NCBI RefSeq assembly: GCF_042754225.1
Contig: NZ_JBHZAH010000005.1
Span: 1-64,000, forward strand
Direction of reading: 5' to 3'
Origin: Rhodococcus_G sp042754225
GTDB taxonomy: Bacteria; Actinomycetota; Actinomycetes; Mycobacteriales; Mycobacteriaceae
DNA length: 64,000 bases
Shown: positions 40,444-49,318 of the stretch, one piece after another
Layout: every line of letters begins with the position of its first letter
Numbering within the stretch: position 1 is the stretch's first letter
Notes under the pieces: model-generated
What the model was told of the DNA's origin: nothing
The model's input: the letters and a program-made list of their open reading frames with translations, nothing else
Database searches by the model: none
Position numbers and translations under genes: made by a program

Positions 40444-41616
40444 CTAGCTGCTACCGAAGATGCCGCCGACCATGTCCATCGAGCCGTTTGCGGAACCGGT
40501 GTTGCCCGGATCCGGGATCGCGGTGATCGTGATCGTCTGCGGGGCCGAGGTGGCGGCGGCGTTGGCGCTGTCACCCGAGTAGACCGCGGTGAGGACGAAC
40601 TGGCCCGGGTTCGGGAAGATGTTGGTCACCTCGACGACGCCGTTCACGATCGGCATCGGGACGCCGATGTTCTTGGTCCCCTCCTTGAACTGGACGGTGC
40701 CGGTGGCGGTGGCCGGGGCCACGACCGCCTTGAGCTGCACGCCGGCCGCGGCGACGGCGGTGGCGGGCGCGGTCAGCGTGACGCTGCTCTGGCCCGGCGC
40801 GGGCGCGCCGACCGTCACGGTGAACGCCTGCGAGGTGGAGGTCGCGAAGCCCGCGGCGCCGGAGTAGACGGCGGTGATGCTGCGCGCACCCTGGGTGGTG
40901 AAGGTGTGCGACAGCGTCGCGGTGCCGTTGGTGACGGTGACCGGGCCGCCGAGGTTGGTGGTGCCGTCCTTGAACTGGACGGTGCCGGTGGCCTCGGCCG
41001 GGGTGACGGTCGCGGTGAGGTCGACCGCTACACCGGTGGTCGCGGTGGCCGGGCCGGTGACGGCCGTGGTGGTAGTCGCGGCGGCCGGATCGAGCTCGAA
41101 GTCGAGGGCGAAGTCCGGGTTGATCGAGGCGTTCTGGGACTCGTTACCCGCGGTGGCCGGCATGCCGACGACGAGCAGGACCTTGGCGCTCTCGCCGGGG
41201 GCGAGGTGAATCGACTTGAGTTCGGTGCCCGGCGCTGCGACGCCCTGGACGAGGTCGACGACCTGCCCGGTCGCGTCGTTGATCTCCGCCCGCACGTAGG
41301 CCTGGACGTCCGGTGCGTTCTTGGTCCAGTTACCGAGGTACACCTGCAGGGTGCCGCCGGTGGCGGTGGTGTTCTTCGCCCAGAACTTGGAGGTGGCCTC
41401 GCCGCCGGGGATCAGCTGGCCCTGGAGGGCCGGGATCTGGTCCATTCCGCCCCAGGTGTTCTGGTCGGCGGAGTACTGGATGACGTTGGGATCGGCGTGC
41501 GCGGCGGCCGGCATCAGCACGGCGGCAAACACCGCCAGGAACAGAGCTGCGACTGCGCCGCCGATGGCAGTGGCAAGCCGCGTGACGCCGCCCTGCGTGT
41601 TGATGGAGGTGGTCAT
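40444..41616 (-). CDS. Secreted Ig-like repeat protein
   Basis: A 390-residue exported protein. Signal peptide residues 1-41 end in LMPAAAHA before DPNVIQ. Residues 42-175 form an N-terminal all-beta domain with LIPGGEATSKFWAKNTTATG, reminiscent of the PGD...NTG pattern of the TasA-like proteins nearby. Two bacterial Ig-like repeats follow (about 178-270 and 275-365), each with ATATTGVAVDLTATVTPAEA / ATGTVQFKDGTTNLGGPVTV type segments. No sortase motif or membrane anchor is visible; the C-terminus is Gly/Ser-rich. It may be an adhesin or surface-layer component working with the export cassettes. Normal Sec-type cleavage is expected. Confidence 0.8.
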   Translation of the reverse strand: MTTSINTQGGVTRLATAIGGAVAALFLAVFAAVLMPAAAHADPNVIQYSADQNTWGGMDQIPALQGQLIPGGEATSKFWAKNTTATGGTLQVYLGNWTKNAPDVQAYVRAEINDATGQVVDLVQGVAAPGTELKSIHLAPGESAKVLLVVGMPATAGNESQNASINPDFALDFELDPAAATTTTAVTGPATATTGVAVDLTATVTPAEATGTVQFKDGTTNLGGPVTVTNGTATLSHTFTTQGARSITAVYSGAAGFATSTSQAFTVTVGAPAPGQSSVTLTAPATAVAAAGVQLKAVVAPATATGTVQFKEGTKNIGVPMPIVNGVVEVTNIFPNPGQFVLTAVYSGDSANAAATSAPQTITITAIPDPGNTGSANGSMDMVGGIFGSS

Positions 41617-42086
41617 TGCGGCAGCGTAATTGAAGAACTAGTCCAAGCGTCCAGTTTGTAGAAACTTGTATCGTCGTCCAGCGCTGACGGCCGTAAGTTA
41701 CCCGAACGAGTCGGTGTCGGCCGTTCGACTGCCGTATCGGCGTGTCTGGCGGGGCGCGCCGACCGTCGGTGCGGGGGTGCGGCGTTCACGCCCCTGAGCA
41801 GGCCCGAAAAGATCTTGAGCTGGTTCCCATATTTTGGCGGGTCACCGCGGCGATTCGTCCAATTGGTGGGGCATCGGTGCCGGGAGTAGGGTGTCGAGGT
41901 CCAGCAGAGTCGATGGAAGAGGGAGGTGTGGCTTGTCGTGAAGGGCCAACCTCCCAGTACCTGCCGAAGTCGTCGCTGAGTCCTCGGGCACAGCTCCCTC
42001 GCGCAGCGGCGATTTCGTGATCACCACACTGCACGTCGACACATGACGTGCTGCCCGTGCATCCGACTTACGCGAAAGCCGTTCCC
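41617..42086. promoter_or_regulatory. 470-bp divergent intergenic region with corA leader hairpin
   Basis: No convincing ORF. Promoters for the Ig-repeat gene (minus) and corA (plus) must lie here; the 100 bp next to the Ig gene are AT-richer. A hairpin GGGAGGT-g-TGGC ... GCCA-ACCTCCC (41921-41955) lies about 130 nt before the corA ATG and could be part of a long regulatory leader, as is common for Mg2+ transporters. Confidence 0.4.
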
Positions 42087-43238
42087 ATGCGTGACAAGCG
42101 ACCCTTCCGCCCGCTGCTGCCCAGCCGTGCCGCCGACCCCTCCCGCGAACTGATCGCGCCCGAGCATTCGATGGCGCCTCACCACACGCCGCCCGCCCGG
42201 GTGGTCGTCGCACCGGTGGAGGCGAGCGTCGTCAACAGTGCCGTCTACCGCGACGGTCGCCGGATCGAGACGCCCGTGAACCTGGCCGACGCGCTGCGCA
42301 GCCTGCCCGACGCATCGTCGATGGCGTGGATCGGGATGTACCGCCCCGACGAGGAGCAGCTGCTCGCCGCGGCGGAACAGTTCGGCCTGCACGAGCTCGC
42401 GGTCGAGGACGCCATCGTCGCGCACCAGCGGCCGAAGCTCGAGCGGTACGGCGACACCCTGTTCGTGGTGCTGCGGGCCGCGCGCTACGTCGACGAGACC
42501 GAACGCGTCGACTTCGGTGAACTGCACATCTTCTGCGGCCCGACCTTCGTCCTGACCGTCCGGCACAGCGAGTCACCCGACCTCTCCGCCGTCCGGACCC
42601 GCATGGAGAACGACCCGGACCTGCTCCGGCTCGGGCCCGAGGCGGTGCTCTACGCCATCCTGGACGCGGTGGTGGACGGGTACGCGCCGGTGGTCGCCGG
42701 CCTGCAGAACGACATCGACGAGATCGAGACCGAGGTGTTCAGCGGCGATCCGAGGGTGTCGCGGCGCATCTACGAACTCACCCGCGAGGTGATCGAGTTC
42801 CAGCGCGCCACCCGGCCGCTGCTCGACATGCTCAGCGGCCTGTCCGCCGGCTTCGAGAAGTACAAGACCGACGAGGAACTGCAGCGCTACCTGCGCGACG
42901 TCACCGACCACGCCACCACGGTCGTCGAGCGGGCCGACGGGTTCCGTCAGCTGCTCGGCAACATCCTCACCGTCAACGCCACGCTGGTCTCGCAGACCCA
43001 GAACGAGGAGATGTCGGCGTTGACCCAGGCCAGCTACGCGCAGAACGAGGAGATCAAGAAGGTCTCCGCGTGGGCGGCAATCCTGTTCGCACCGACCCTG
43101 ATCGGCACCGTGTACGGCATGAACTTCGACTCCATGCCGGAGCTGCACTGGATCGGCGGCTACCCGATGGCGCTGATGATGATGGTGCTCACCTGTTTCG
43201 GGCTGTACACCGTGTTCAAGCGCCGGGGTTGGCTCTAG
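42087..43238 (+). CDS. corA: CorA-family Mg2+/Co2+ channel
   Basis: A 383-residue CorA-type divalent cation transporter. A large cytoplasmic domain of alpha-beta and long coiled helices (residues about 40-320) precedes two C-terminal membrane helices; the selectivity motif YGMNF is at 343-347 at the end of the first helix, and the protein ends with the basic KRRGWL tail. Pentamer formation and Mg2+ uptake are known for the family. ATG at 42087 is preferred; an in-frame GTG at 42048 would add 13 residues. The long upstream leader suggests control at RNA level (inference). Confidence 0.9.
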   Translation: MRDKRPFRPLLPSRAADPSRELIAPEHSMAPHHTPPARVVVAPVEASVVNSAVYRDGRRIETPVNLADALRSLPDASSMAWIGMYRPDEEQLLAAAEQFGLHELAVEDAIVAHQRPKLERYGDTLFVVLRAARYVDETERVDFGELHIFCGPTFVLTVRHSESPDLSAVRTRMENDPDLLRLGPEAVLYAILDAVVDGYAPVVAGLQNDIDEIETEVFSGDPRVSRRIYELTREVIEFQRATRPLLDMLSGLSAGFEKYKTDEELQRYLRDVTDHATTVVERADGFRQLLGNILTVNATLVSQTQNEEMSALTQASYAQNEEIKKVSAWAAILFAPTLIGTVYGMNFDSMPELHWIGGYPMALMMMVLTCFGLYTVFKRRGWL

Positions 43239-43356
43239 CTCGAGGGCCGATTGGTGCCCTCGCGTACGACTTCCCGAGCACGCGGACGCCTGTACAGCGG
43301 TGCCGATGCGGCCATACGCTGGATGGACTCCGTCCCTCGAGAGTGAGGATGAGCCG

Positions 43357-43569
43357 ATGAGCAATCACGTGTACAGCGTCACCGAGGTGGTCGGGTCCTC
43401 GAAGAAGGGGATCGACGACGCGATCGCGGGGGCGGTGGCCAGGGCCAACGAGACCGTCCGGAACCTGGAATGGTTCGAAGTCGTGCACACCCGCGGGCAC
43501 ATCGAGAACGGGAAGGTCGGCCACGTGCAGGTGACCCTCAAACTGGGGTTCCGGCTCGACACCGAGTAG
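43357..43569 (+). CDS. Dodecin (flavin-binding)
   Basis: A 70-residue dodecin, a small protein assembling into a hollow dodecamer that stores or buffers FMN/riboflavin or CoA. The sequence MSNHVYSVTEVVGSSKKGID and the flavin-stacking Trp in NLEWFEVVHTRGHIENG are diagnostic, with the VQVTLKLGFRL closing strand. ATG at 43357 is preceded by GTGAGGATGAG. It lies between corA and ligC as an independent small gene. Confidence 0.92.
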   Translation: MSNHVYSVTEVVGSSKKGIDDAIAGAVARANETVRNLEWFEVVHTRGHIENGKVGHVQVTLKLGFRLDTE

Positions 43570-43610
43570 TTCGGCGCGCCAATCGGTCCGGCGTGGGCGA
43601 CTATGGGTGA

Positions 43611-44657
43611 GTGGACCTGCCGCTGACCCCGCCCCTGCAACCGATGCTGGCGAAGGCCGCCGCGACGGTGCCGCCGCAGCCCGACGGCGCCGAGCCCGAG
43701 TGGTCGTACGAGCCGAAGTGGGACGGCTTCCGCGCCATCGTCTTCCGCGACGGCGACGAGGTCGTGCTCAGCTCCCGCAGCGGCAAGGACCTGGGCCGCT
43801 ACTTCCCCGAGATGCTCGACGCGATCCGGGCCGAACTGCCCGAACGCTGCGTCCTCGACGGTGAACTGGTGGTCCCGCGCGAGGTGGACGGCCGCACCCG
43901 TCTGGACTGGGAATCGCTGTCGGAGCGCATCCATCCCGCCGCCAGCCGCGTCGCGCTTCTCGCCGAGCAGACGCCGTCGCAGCTGGTCGGCTTCGACCTG
44001 CTCGCGCTCGGCGACGAGGACCTCACCGGTCGGCCGTTCGGGGCCCGCCGTGCCGCCCTGCTCGAGGTGGTCGGCGGCGGACCGTCCTGCCACGTCACCA
44101 CCGCGACCACCGACGCCGCGCAGGCTCAGCGCTGGTTCAGCGAGTTCGAGGGCGCCGGCCTCGACGGTGTCGTCGCGAAAAAGCTTGCCGGGCCTTATCT
44201 TCCGAACAAGCGTGAGATGATCAAGGTGAAGCACTCGCGGACCGCGGACTGCGTGGTGATCGGGTACAGGCCGCACAAGAGTCAGTCGGGGATCGGGTCG
44301 ATGCTGCTCGGCCTCTACGACGGCGACGACATGCACTTCATCGGCGGCGCTTCGGCGTTCACCGCGGCCCGCCGCGTCGAACTGCAGGCGATCCTCGATC
44401 CGCTGCGTCTCGGCGAGGACGTGGTGCACGACGGTGAGGCCAGCCGGTGGTCGGCGGGCAAGGACCGCCAGTGGGTGCCGCTGCGCCCGGAGCTCGTGAT
44501 CGAGGTGGCCTACGACCAGATGGAGGGCGACCGGCTGCGGCATGCCGCCCGCTTCCTGCGGTGGCGACCTGACCGCGACCCGCGGTCGTGCACCTACGAG
44601 CAGTTGGAGGTTCCGGTGCGCTACGACCTGAGCGACGTACTGGCAGGGGAGAAGTGA
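43611..44657 (+). CDS. ligC: ATP-dependent DNA ligase, LigC type
   Basis: A 348-residue ATP-dependent DNA ligase without accessory domains. The adenylation Lys is K36 in EPKWDGFRA (motif I); motif III is LVGFDLLAL, motif IV GLDGVVAKK, motif V IKVKHSRTADCV; the C-terminal OB-fold follows. It resembles mycobacterial LigC1 (Rv3731), which acts in base-excision and backup double-strand break repair. The GTG start and the 1-bp overlap (TGATG) with the following polymerase gene indicate a coupled two-gene repair operon. No Ku gene is in the window. Confidence 0.9.
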   Translation: MDLPLTPPLQPMLAKAAATVPPQPDGAEPEWSYEPKWDGFRAIVFRDGDEVVLSSRSGKDLGRYFPEMLDAIRAELPERCVLDGELVVPREVDGRTRLDWESLSERIHPAASRVALLAEQTPSQLVGFDLLALGDEDLTGRPFGARRAALLEVVGGGPSCHVTTATTDAAQAQRWFSEFEGAGLDGVVAKKLAGPYLPNKREMIKVKHSRTADCVVIGYRPHKSQSGIGSMLLGLYDGDDMHFIGGASAFTAARRVELQAILDPLRLGEDVVHDGEASRWSAGKDRQWVPLRPELVIEVAYDQMEGDRLRHAARFLRWRPDRDPRSCTYEQLEVPVRYDLSDVLAGEK

Positions 44658-45718
44658 TGGCGAAGGCGGCCGCGATCGAGCTGGACGTCGAGGGCATTCC
44701 GGTGCGACTGTCGAGCCCCGACAAGATCATGTTTCCGCAGCTCGGCGCCGAGGGCGGCACCAAACGGCATCTTGCCGAGTACTACCGGGCGGTCGCCACG
44801 TTCGGCGGCGGCGGCATCCTGACCGCGCTGCGTCAGCGGCCCACCCACCTGCAGCGGTTCCCGGACGGCATCGAGGGCGAGGAGGTGTACCAGAAACGGA
44901 TCCCCGCCAAGCACCCCGACTTCGTCGACACCTGCACGGTCACCAACCCGAACGGGCGGACGGCCGACGCGCTGCTGGTGCGCAGCGCCGCCGACATCGT
45001 GTGGGCGGCGCAGATGGGCAACGTGACCTTCCACCCGTGGCCGGTGCGCTGCGCGGACACCGACCGGCCCGACGAACTGCGGATCGACCTCGACCCGCAG
45101 CCCGGCACCGGGTTCGCCGAGGCGCGGGCGGTCGCCCTGGACCTGCTGGCGCCGCTGCTCGACGAGTTGGGGCTGGTCGGCTACCCGAAGACCTCCGGCG
45201 GTCGCGGGGTGCACGTGTACGTGCGGATCGAACCACGCTGGGACTTCATCGAGGTGCGACGCGCGGTGATCGCGCTTGCCCGGGAGATCGAGCGTCGCGA
45301 TCCGGCCCGCGTGACCACCGCCTGGTGGAAGGAGGAACGCGGGGAGCGGATCTTCGTTGACTTCAACCAGACCGCACGGGACAAGACGGTCGCCTCGGCG
45401 TACTCCGTGCGCAAGACCGCGCGAGCGACGGTGTCGACGCCGGTGACGTGGGCGGAGTTGGCGGACGTCGAACCGGACGACTTCACCATCGCCACCGTCC
45501 CGCGCCGGCTCGCCGAGCGCGGCGACCCGGCCGCCGGCATCGACGCGGTCGCGCACACGCTCGACGGACTGCTCGAGATGGCCGAGCGGGACGCCGCGAA
45601 CGGGCTCGGGGACATGCCCTATCCGCCGCAGTACCCGAAGATGCCCGGCGAGCCGAAGCGGGTGCAGCCGAGTCGGGATCGGGACCGGCCGAGGGAGAAC
45701 GAGGACCCGACACACTGA
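44657..45718 (+). CDS. LigD-type DNA repair polymerase (primase-polymerase)
   Basis: A 353-residue stand-alone polymerase domain of the LigD/PrimPol (archaeo-eukaryotic primase) family, like mycobacterial Rv3730c (PolD-type). The catalytic Asp pair is D144-L-D146 in LRIDLDPQPG, SGGRGVH (180-186) binds the nucleotide, and a third Asp is in IFVDFNQTARDKT. These enzymes add ribo- or deoxynucleotides for gap filling and end-joining. It is translationally coupled to ligC, as in mycobacteria. The Pro/Arg-rich C-terminal tail (about 325-353) is probably disordered. Confidence 0.9.
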   Translation: MAKAAAIELDVEGIPVRLSSPDKIMFPQLGAEGGTKRHLAEYYRAVATFGGGGILTALRQRPTHLQRFPDGIEGEEVYQKRIPAKHPDFVDTCTVTNPNGRTADALLVRSAADIVWAAQMGNVTFHPWPVRCADTDRPDELRIDLDPQPGTGFAEARAVALDLLAPLLDELGLVGYPKTSGGRGVHVYVRIEPRWDFIEVRRAVIALAREIERRDPARVTTAWWKEERGERIFVDFNQTARDKTVASAYSVRKTARATVSTPVTWAELADVEPDDFTIATVPRRLAERGDPAAGIDAVAHTLDGLLEMAERDAANGLGDMPYPPQYPKMPGEPKRVQPSRDRDRPRENEDPTH

Positions 45719-46337
45719 CCGGCCGCGGCATGGTCCGGCATCCCGGCGATGCCCTCCGCCACGAGATGCAATGGTGGCAAGGCCAGTTCGCTCATGGGCG
45801 ATGCGAGGTCGCGCCCTCGCGACAGGCAAGTGGGAGAAGGTCGCGTGGGTCCGGGCGCACGCCCGAGCCGGTACCGGCAGCGGTGGCAGGGCTCGGTCGC
45901 GATACGGGTCTCGCCGAACCGGTCGATCCGGGCCTGAGGTGATCGAACGGCCGGGACTCACAGCCAGGGGTGCGCGATGACTCCGGAGACGAACCCACAC
46001 CTTCAGAGCACGTGGATGTATCGACTGCCACTGCCCATGCCGTGGCGGATCGCGCTGTGGTCGATCATCGGATGCGACTGCCGCGACCGTCATGAACCCA
46101 GGCCAGCGCGGCGATGAGGGTGTCGGCACCCCTGAAGATGCCGATCATCCCGTGCGCATACGGCCGGCGGCTCAGTTGTTGGTGACCGCGGAGCATTGCC
46201 GGCATGTTCCGGCTGGGCGTCGATCCCCGGAAGTAGCGCGTTTTCGGTCCCCGTTCGCCGGAATTCGACAGTAGGCTCATCACGATCGGCAGTACATCGT
46301 CACACGGCAGTTCACACGCGAACGTTCGGAGGATGAG
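45719..46337. other. 619-bp region without a convincing gene
   Basis: Several short frames exist on both strands but none has a good start, family resemblance or clear codon bias. A minus-strand frame (about 46065-46280) ending in GMIGIFRGADTLIAALAWVH looks somewhat protein-like and could be a gene remnant. The last 60 bp contain the GGAGGATGAG ribosome-binding site of the HdeD-like gene. Confidence 0.4.
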
Positions 46338-46925
46338 ATGACCGAGAGCCCTATCGTCGACAGCAACGAGGCGATCCTGCGGATCGCCAAGGACGTGTGG
46401 TGGATGCTGCTGGTCCGCGGCATCGTCGCGATCGCGTTCGGCATAGTCGCCATCGCCTGGCCGCATGTGACGGTCAAGGCGTTGATCGTGGTGGTCGGCA
46501 TCTTCTGGATCGTCGACGGAATCATCTCGGCGGTCCGAGCGGTGCAGGCCCGCAAGGTCGTGCAGAGCTGGGTGTGGTGGCTGGCTGCCGCCCTCGTGTC
46601 GGTGACGGCGGGCATCGTTCTGTTCGTCTGGCCCGACGTGACCGCCCTGGTGTTCGCCTACCTGATGGGATTCTGGGCGATCCTGCTAGGCATCCTCGAG
46701 GTGATCGGGTCATTCCAGGTGATGGCCAACGGGGGGCAGTGGATCGGGTCGATGGTGGCGGGCATCCTTGCCCTGCTGTTCGGTCTGATCCTGGTGATCT
46801 GGCCCGGCTCGGGCATCACCGGGCTGATGTGGCTCGTCGGCGGGTTCGCCATCCTCTTCGGAATCCTCTTCCTGGTCGGGGCATTCCAGGTTCGTGCCGC
46901 CGGCAAACGCGCGGGCGTCGTGTGA
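46338..46925 (+). CDS. HdeD/DUF308-family membrane protein
   Basis: A 195-residue protein with six predicted membrane helices in three similar pairs, the HdeD/DUF308 pattern: WWMLLVRGIVAIAFGIVAIA, WWLAAALVSVTAGIVLFVWP and GSMVAGILALLFGLILVIWP. In E. coli HdeD is linked to acid resistance at high cell density; in actinobacteria the role is unknown. ATG at 46338 follows GGAGGATGAG. The next gene starts 4 bp after its stop, so the two are probably cotranscribed. Confidence 0.85.
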   Translation: MTESPIVDSNEAILRIAKDVWWMLLVRGIVAIAFGIVAIAWPHVTVKALIVVVGIFWIVDGIISAVRAVQARKVVQSWVWWLAAALVSVTAGIVLFVWPDVTALVFAYLMGFWAILLGILEVIGSFQVMANGGQWIGSMVAGILALLFGLILVIWPGSGITGLMWLVGGFAILFGILFLVGAFQVRAAGKRAGVV

Positions 46926-46929
46926 CCTC

Positions 46930-48141
46930 ATGACCGAGCATTCGGCGCGCATCCACTCCTTCGGTGAGGCCACCCGGCCGCCCACCCAGATGTACGTCGA
47001 TCCGCGGTTCCTGCGTCTCGCAGATGCCTTCTTCGAGCTCTACCGAACTCCGGACAACGGGGGTGGTGCGCTCGCGGTGTATCTGAACGGGGAACCGGTG
47101 CTGGACATCTGGGCGGGCTGGGCCGACCGGGACCGGCGCTGGACGAGGGACACCATGGCGTTGTCCTTCTCCACCGGCAAGGGCGTCGCCAGCACTGTCG
47201 CGCATCGTCTCGCCGAGCGTGGCGTGCTCGTCTACGACGAACCGGTCGCCAGCTACTGGCCGGAGTTCGCGGCCGCCGGCAAGCAGGGCATCACCGTGCG
47301 GGACATGCTCACCCATCGTGCCGGCCTGCACCGGGTGCGGGGGTTGGTACCCGGGCGGCGAGGACTGCTCGACTACGACACCGTCGTCGATGCGCTGGCC
47401 GCCGCGGCGCCCGATCCGCGGCGGCTGCGCGCGCCCGGCTATCACGCGGTCACCTTCGGCTGGCTGGTGGCCGAGACGATCACCCGGGCCACGGGTCGGG
47501 ACTTCGTGGACGTGGTGCGCGACGAGATCGGGAAACCCTTGGGGGTGAGCGATTTCTGGTATCGCGTGCCGGTGGACCAGCGTGGCCGGATCGCGAAGCT
47601 GTTCCCGCACATCGCACCCGGCGGGGTGCCGTGGGAACTCACGTCGTCGGTGCTGTCGCGGGTGCGCCCCTTGCGTGGGCTGGCGGAGGCGGCGATGCCC
47701 GACGGTTTCGACGAACTGGTCCGCGACCCGGCCGTGCACGACGCGGTGATGCCCGGCTGGAACGGGGTTTTCACGGCGCGCGCCCTGGCCAAGATGTACG
47801 GCGCGATCGCCAACGGCGGCACCATCGACGGCGTCCGGTTCCTGGAGCCGGAGACCATCGCGCAGATGGGAGCCGTGCAGACCCGCGGACGCGACTACGT
47901 TCTCCGCGCACCGGTCAACTGGCGGCTGGGCTACCACCCGGTGTTCGTCGCCAACCGGGTCCAACCGCGGGACGCGTTCGGGCACTACGGCGTCGGCGGC
48001 TCCGGTGCGTATGCGGATCCTGCCACCGGACTGTCGCTGGCTTTCGTCACCAACCGGATGGGCAATGCCCTCACCGCCCTCGGCGATCTCCGGCTGGCCC
48101 GCCTCGGAGCCAAGGCGCAGGAAATCACGGCACGGCTGTAG
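46930..48141 (+). CDS. Serine beta-lactamase-family esterase
   Basis: A 403-residue class C beta-lactamase-like serine hydrolase (LipE/EstB type). The nucleophile motif is S81-T-G-K84 (SxxK) in LSFSTGKG; the second motif is a Y-x-x variant in APGYHAVTFGWL, and HYGVGGSGAYADPATGLS occupies the KTG/HxG position. No signal peptide is seen, so it is probably cytoplasmic. Related actinobacterial proteins hydrolyse esters or act on lipids rather than beta-lactams. It follows the HdeD-like gene by 4 bp. Confidence 0.87.
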   Translation: MTEHSARIHSFGEATRPPTQMYVDPRFLRLADAFFELYRTPDNGGGALAVYLNGEPVLDIWAGWADRDRRWTRDTMALSFSTGKGVASTVAHRLAERGVLVYDEPVASYWPEFAAAGKQGITVRDMLTHRAGLHRVRGLVPGRRGLLDYDTVVDALAAAAPDPRRLRAPGYHAVTFGWLVAETITRATGRDFVDVVRDEIGKPLGVSDFWYRVPVDQRGRIAKLFPHIAPGGVPWELTSSVLSRVRPLRGLAEAAMPDGFDELVRDPAVHDAVMPGWNGVFTARALAKMYGAIANGGTIDGVRFLEPETIAQMGAVQTRGRDYVLRAPVNWRLGYHPVFVANRVQPRDAFGHYGVGGSGAYADPATGLSLAFVTNRMGNALTALGDLRLARLGAKAQEITARL

Positions 48142-48248
48142 CGCGCGGTCCCCGCACAACGGCCGCCACGCTCCGCAGGTCGTCCCTGGGCCGACGGCCC
48201 CGCCGACGGCCCGTCGGTACCATGAATCGACGGCATTCGGTCGATATT

Positions 48249-48295
48249 GCGCCGCGGAGATGGATCCGCGGCGCCCGCGGGTGGGGACCCGCGGG
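48249..48295 (+). promoter_or_regulatory. Twin hairpins in the ldt leader
   Basis: Two abutting perfect hairpins: GCGCCGCGGA / TCCGCGGCGC (48249-48258, 48265-48274; 6-nt loop) and CCCGCGGGT / ACCCGCGGG (48274-48282, 48287-48295; 4-nt loop), ending 30 nt before the transpeptidase ATG. They may terminate the upstream esterase transcript or control the transpeptidase leader. Confidence 0.5.
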
Positions 48296-48325
48296 TCGGC
48301 TCGGTGAAGGGACGGGGAGGCGAAC

Positions 48326-49240
48326 ATGAGTACCACTCGATTGGCCGTGCGGATCGCGATCGCGCTGGTCGGCGCGGCGGCAGCCACGACGGCGCTGGTC
48401 ACGCCCGCGCAGGCGGCACCGCTGTTCCCGGGTGGCCCGGAGCTCCCGACGCTGCCGGAACTGCAGCTCCCGGCGATCCCCGGACTGCCCGCCCCGGTGC
48501 CGCTGGCCCCGGCCGAGCCCCCCGTCGGCCCGGCGAACTTCTCCGCGCCGAGCCTGAACCCCGCGGAGGGCGAGGTAGTCGGTGCCGCGCAGCCGATCAT
48601 CATCCGGTTCAAGGAGAACATCGACGACCGCGCGACGGCCGAACGGGCCATCAAGATCACCACTACCCCGAAGGTGGAGGGCGGCCACTTCTACTGGACC
48701 AGCAACAGTCAGGTGCGCTGGCGGCCGGAGCAGTTCTGGCCCGCGAACACCGACGTCGTGGTCGAGGCCGGCGGCTCACGCTCCGCCTTCCGCATCGGCG
48801 ACGCGCTCGTCACCACGGCCGACGACGCCACCAAGCAGATCACCGTGACCCGCAACGGCGAAGTGGTCAAGACGATGCCCACCTCGATGGGCAAGGCCGG
48901 GCACGAGACCCCCAACGGCACCTACATCGTCGGCGAGAAGTTCCGCGACATGTACATGGACTCCTCCACCTACGGTGTGCCGGTGGATTCGCCGGAGGGA
49001 TACCGCACCTACGTCGAGTACGCCACGCGCATCTCGTACAGCGGCATCTTCGTGCACGCCGCCCCGTGGTCGGTGAACCAGCAGGGTTACAGCAACGCCA
49101 GCCACGGGTGCCTGAACGTCAGCACCGAGGACGGCAAGTGGTTCTTCGAGAACGCACGCAAGGGCGACCCGGTGATCGTCACCAACACCGGTGGCGGCAC
49201 CCTCGACGGGCGTGACGGACTCGGGGACTGGAACCGGTAG
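48326..49240 (+). CDS. Secreted L,D-transpeptidase
   Basis: A 304-residue cell-wall enzyme. Signal peptide residues 1-30 (ending TPAQA before APLF), a Pro-rich linker, an Ig-like domain (about 75-155) as in mycobacterial Ldt proteins, and a C-terminal YkuD catalytic domain with the SHGCLN motif: His260 and nucleophilic Cys262, plus His in GIFVHAAPWS. It forms 3-3 cross-links in peptidoglycan, using a carbapenem-sensitive thiol mechanism. The gene stands alone after twin leader hairpins. Confidence 0.93.
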   Translation: MSTTRLAVRIAIALVGAAAATTALVTPAQAAPLFPGGPELPTLPELQLPAIPGLPAPVPLAPAEPPVGPANFSAPSLNPAEGEVVGAAQPIIIRFKENIDDRATAERAIKITTTPKVEGGHFYWTSNSQVRWRPEQFWPANTDVVVEAGGSRSAFRIGDALVTTADDATKQITVTRNGEVVKTMPTSMGKAGHETPNGTYIVGEKFRDMYMDSSTYGVPVDSPEGYRTYVEYATRISYSGIFVHAAPWSVNQQGYSNASHGCLNVSTEDGKWFFENARKGDPVIVTNTGGGTLDGRDGLGDWNR

Positions 49241-49318
49241 CTCCGTATTCGGCGCGCGTTCAGGCGGATTCGCCCCGCGCGTAACCGGGCGGTCGTTCTG
49301 TTCAGTAACGATCTCGCG

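Noticed and set aside
45749..45980. Short plus-strand frames in the 619-bp gap
   Set aside because: No ribosome-binding site, no family pattern and Arg-rich shadow composition.
46065..46280. Minus-strand frame ending in GMIGIFRGADTLIAALAWVH
   Set aside because: Slightly protein-like, but no good start or recognisable family; may be a gene remnant, not enough to annotate.
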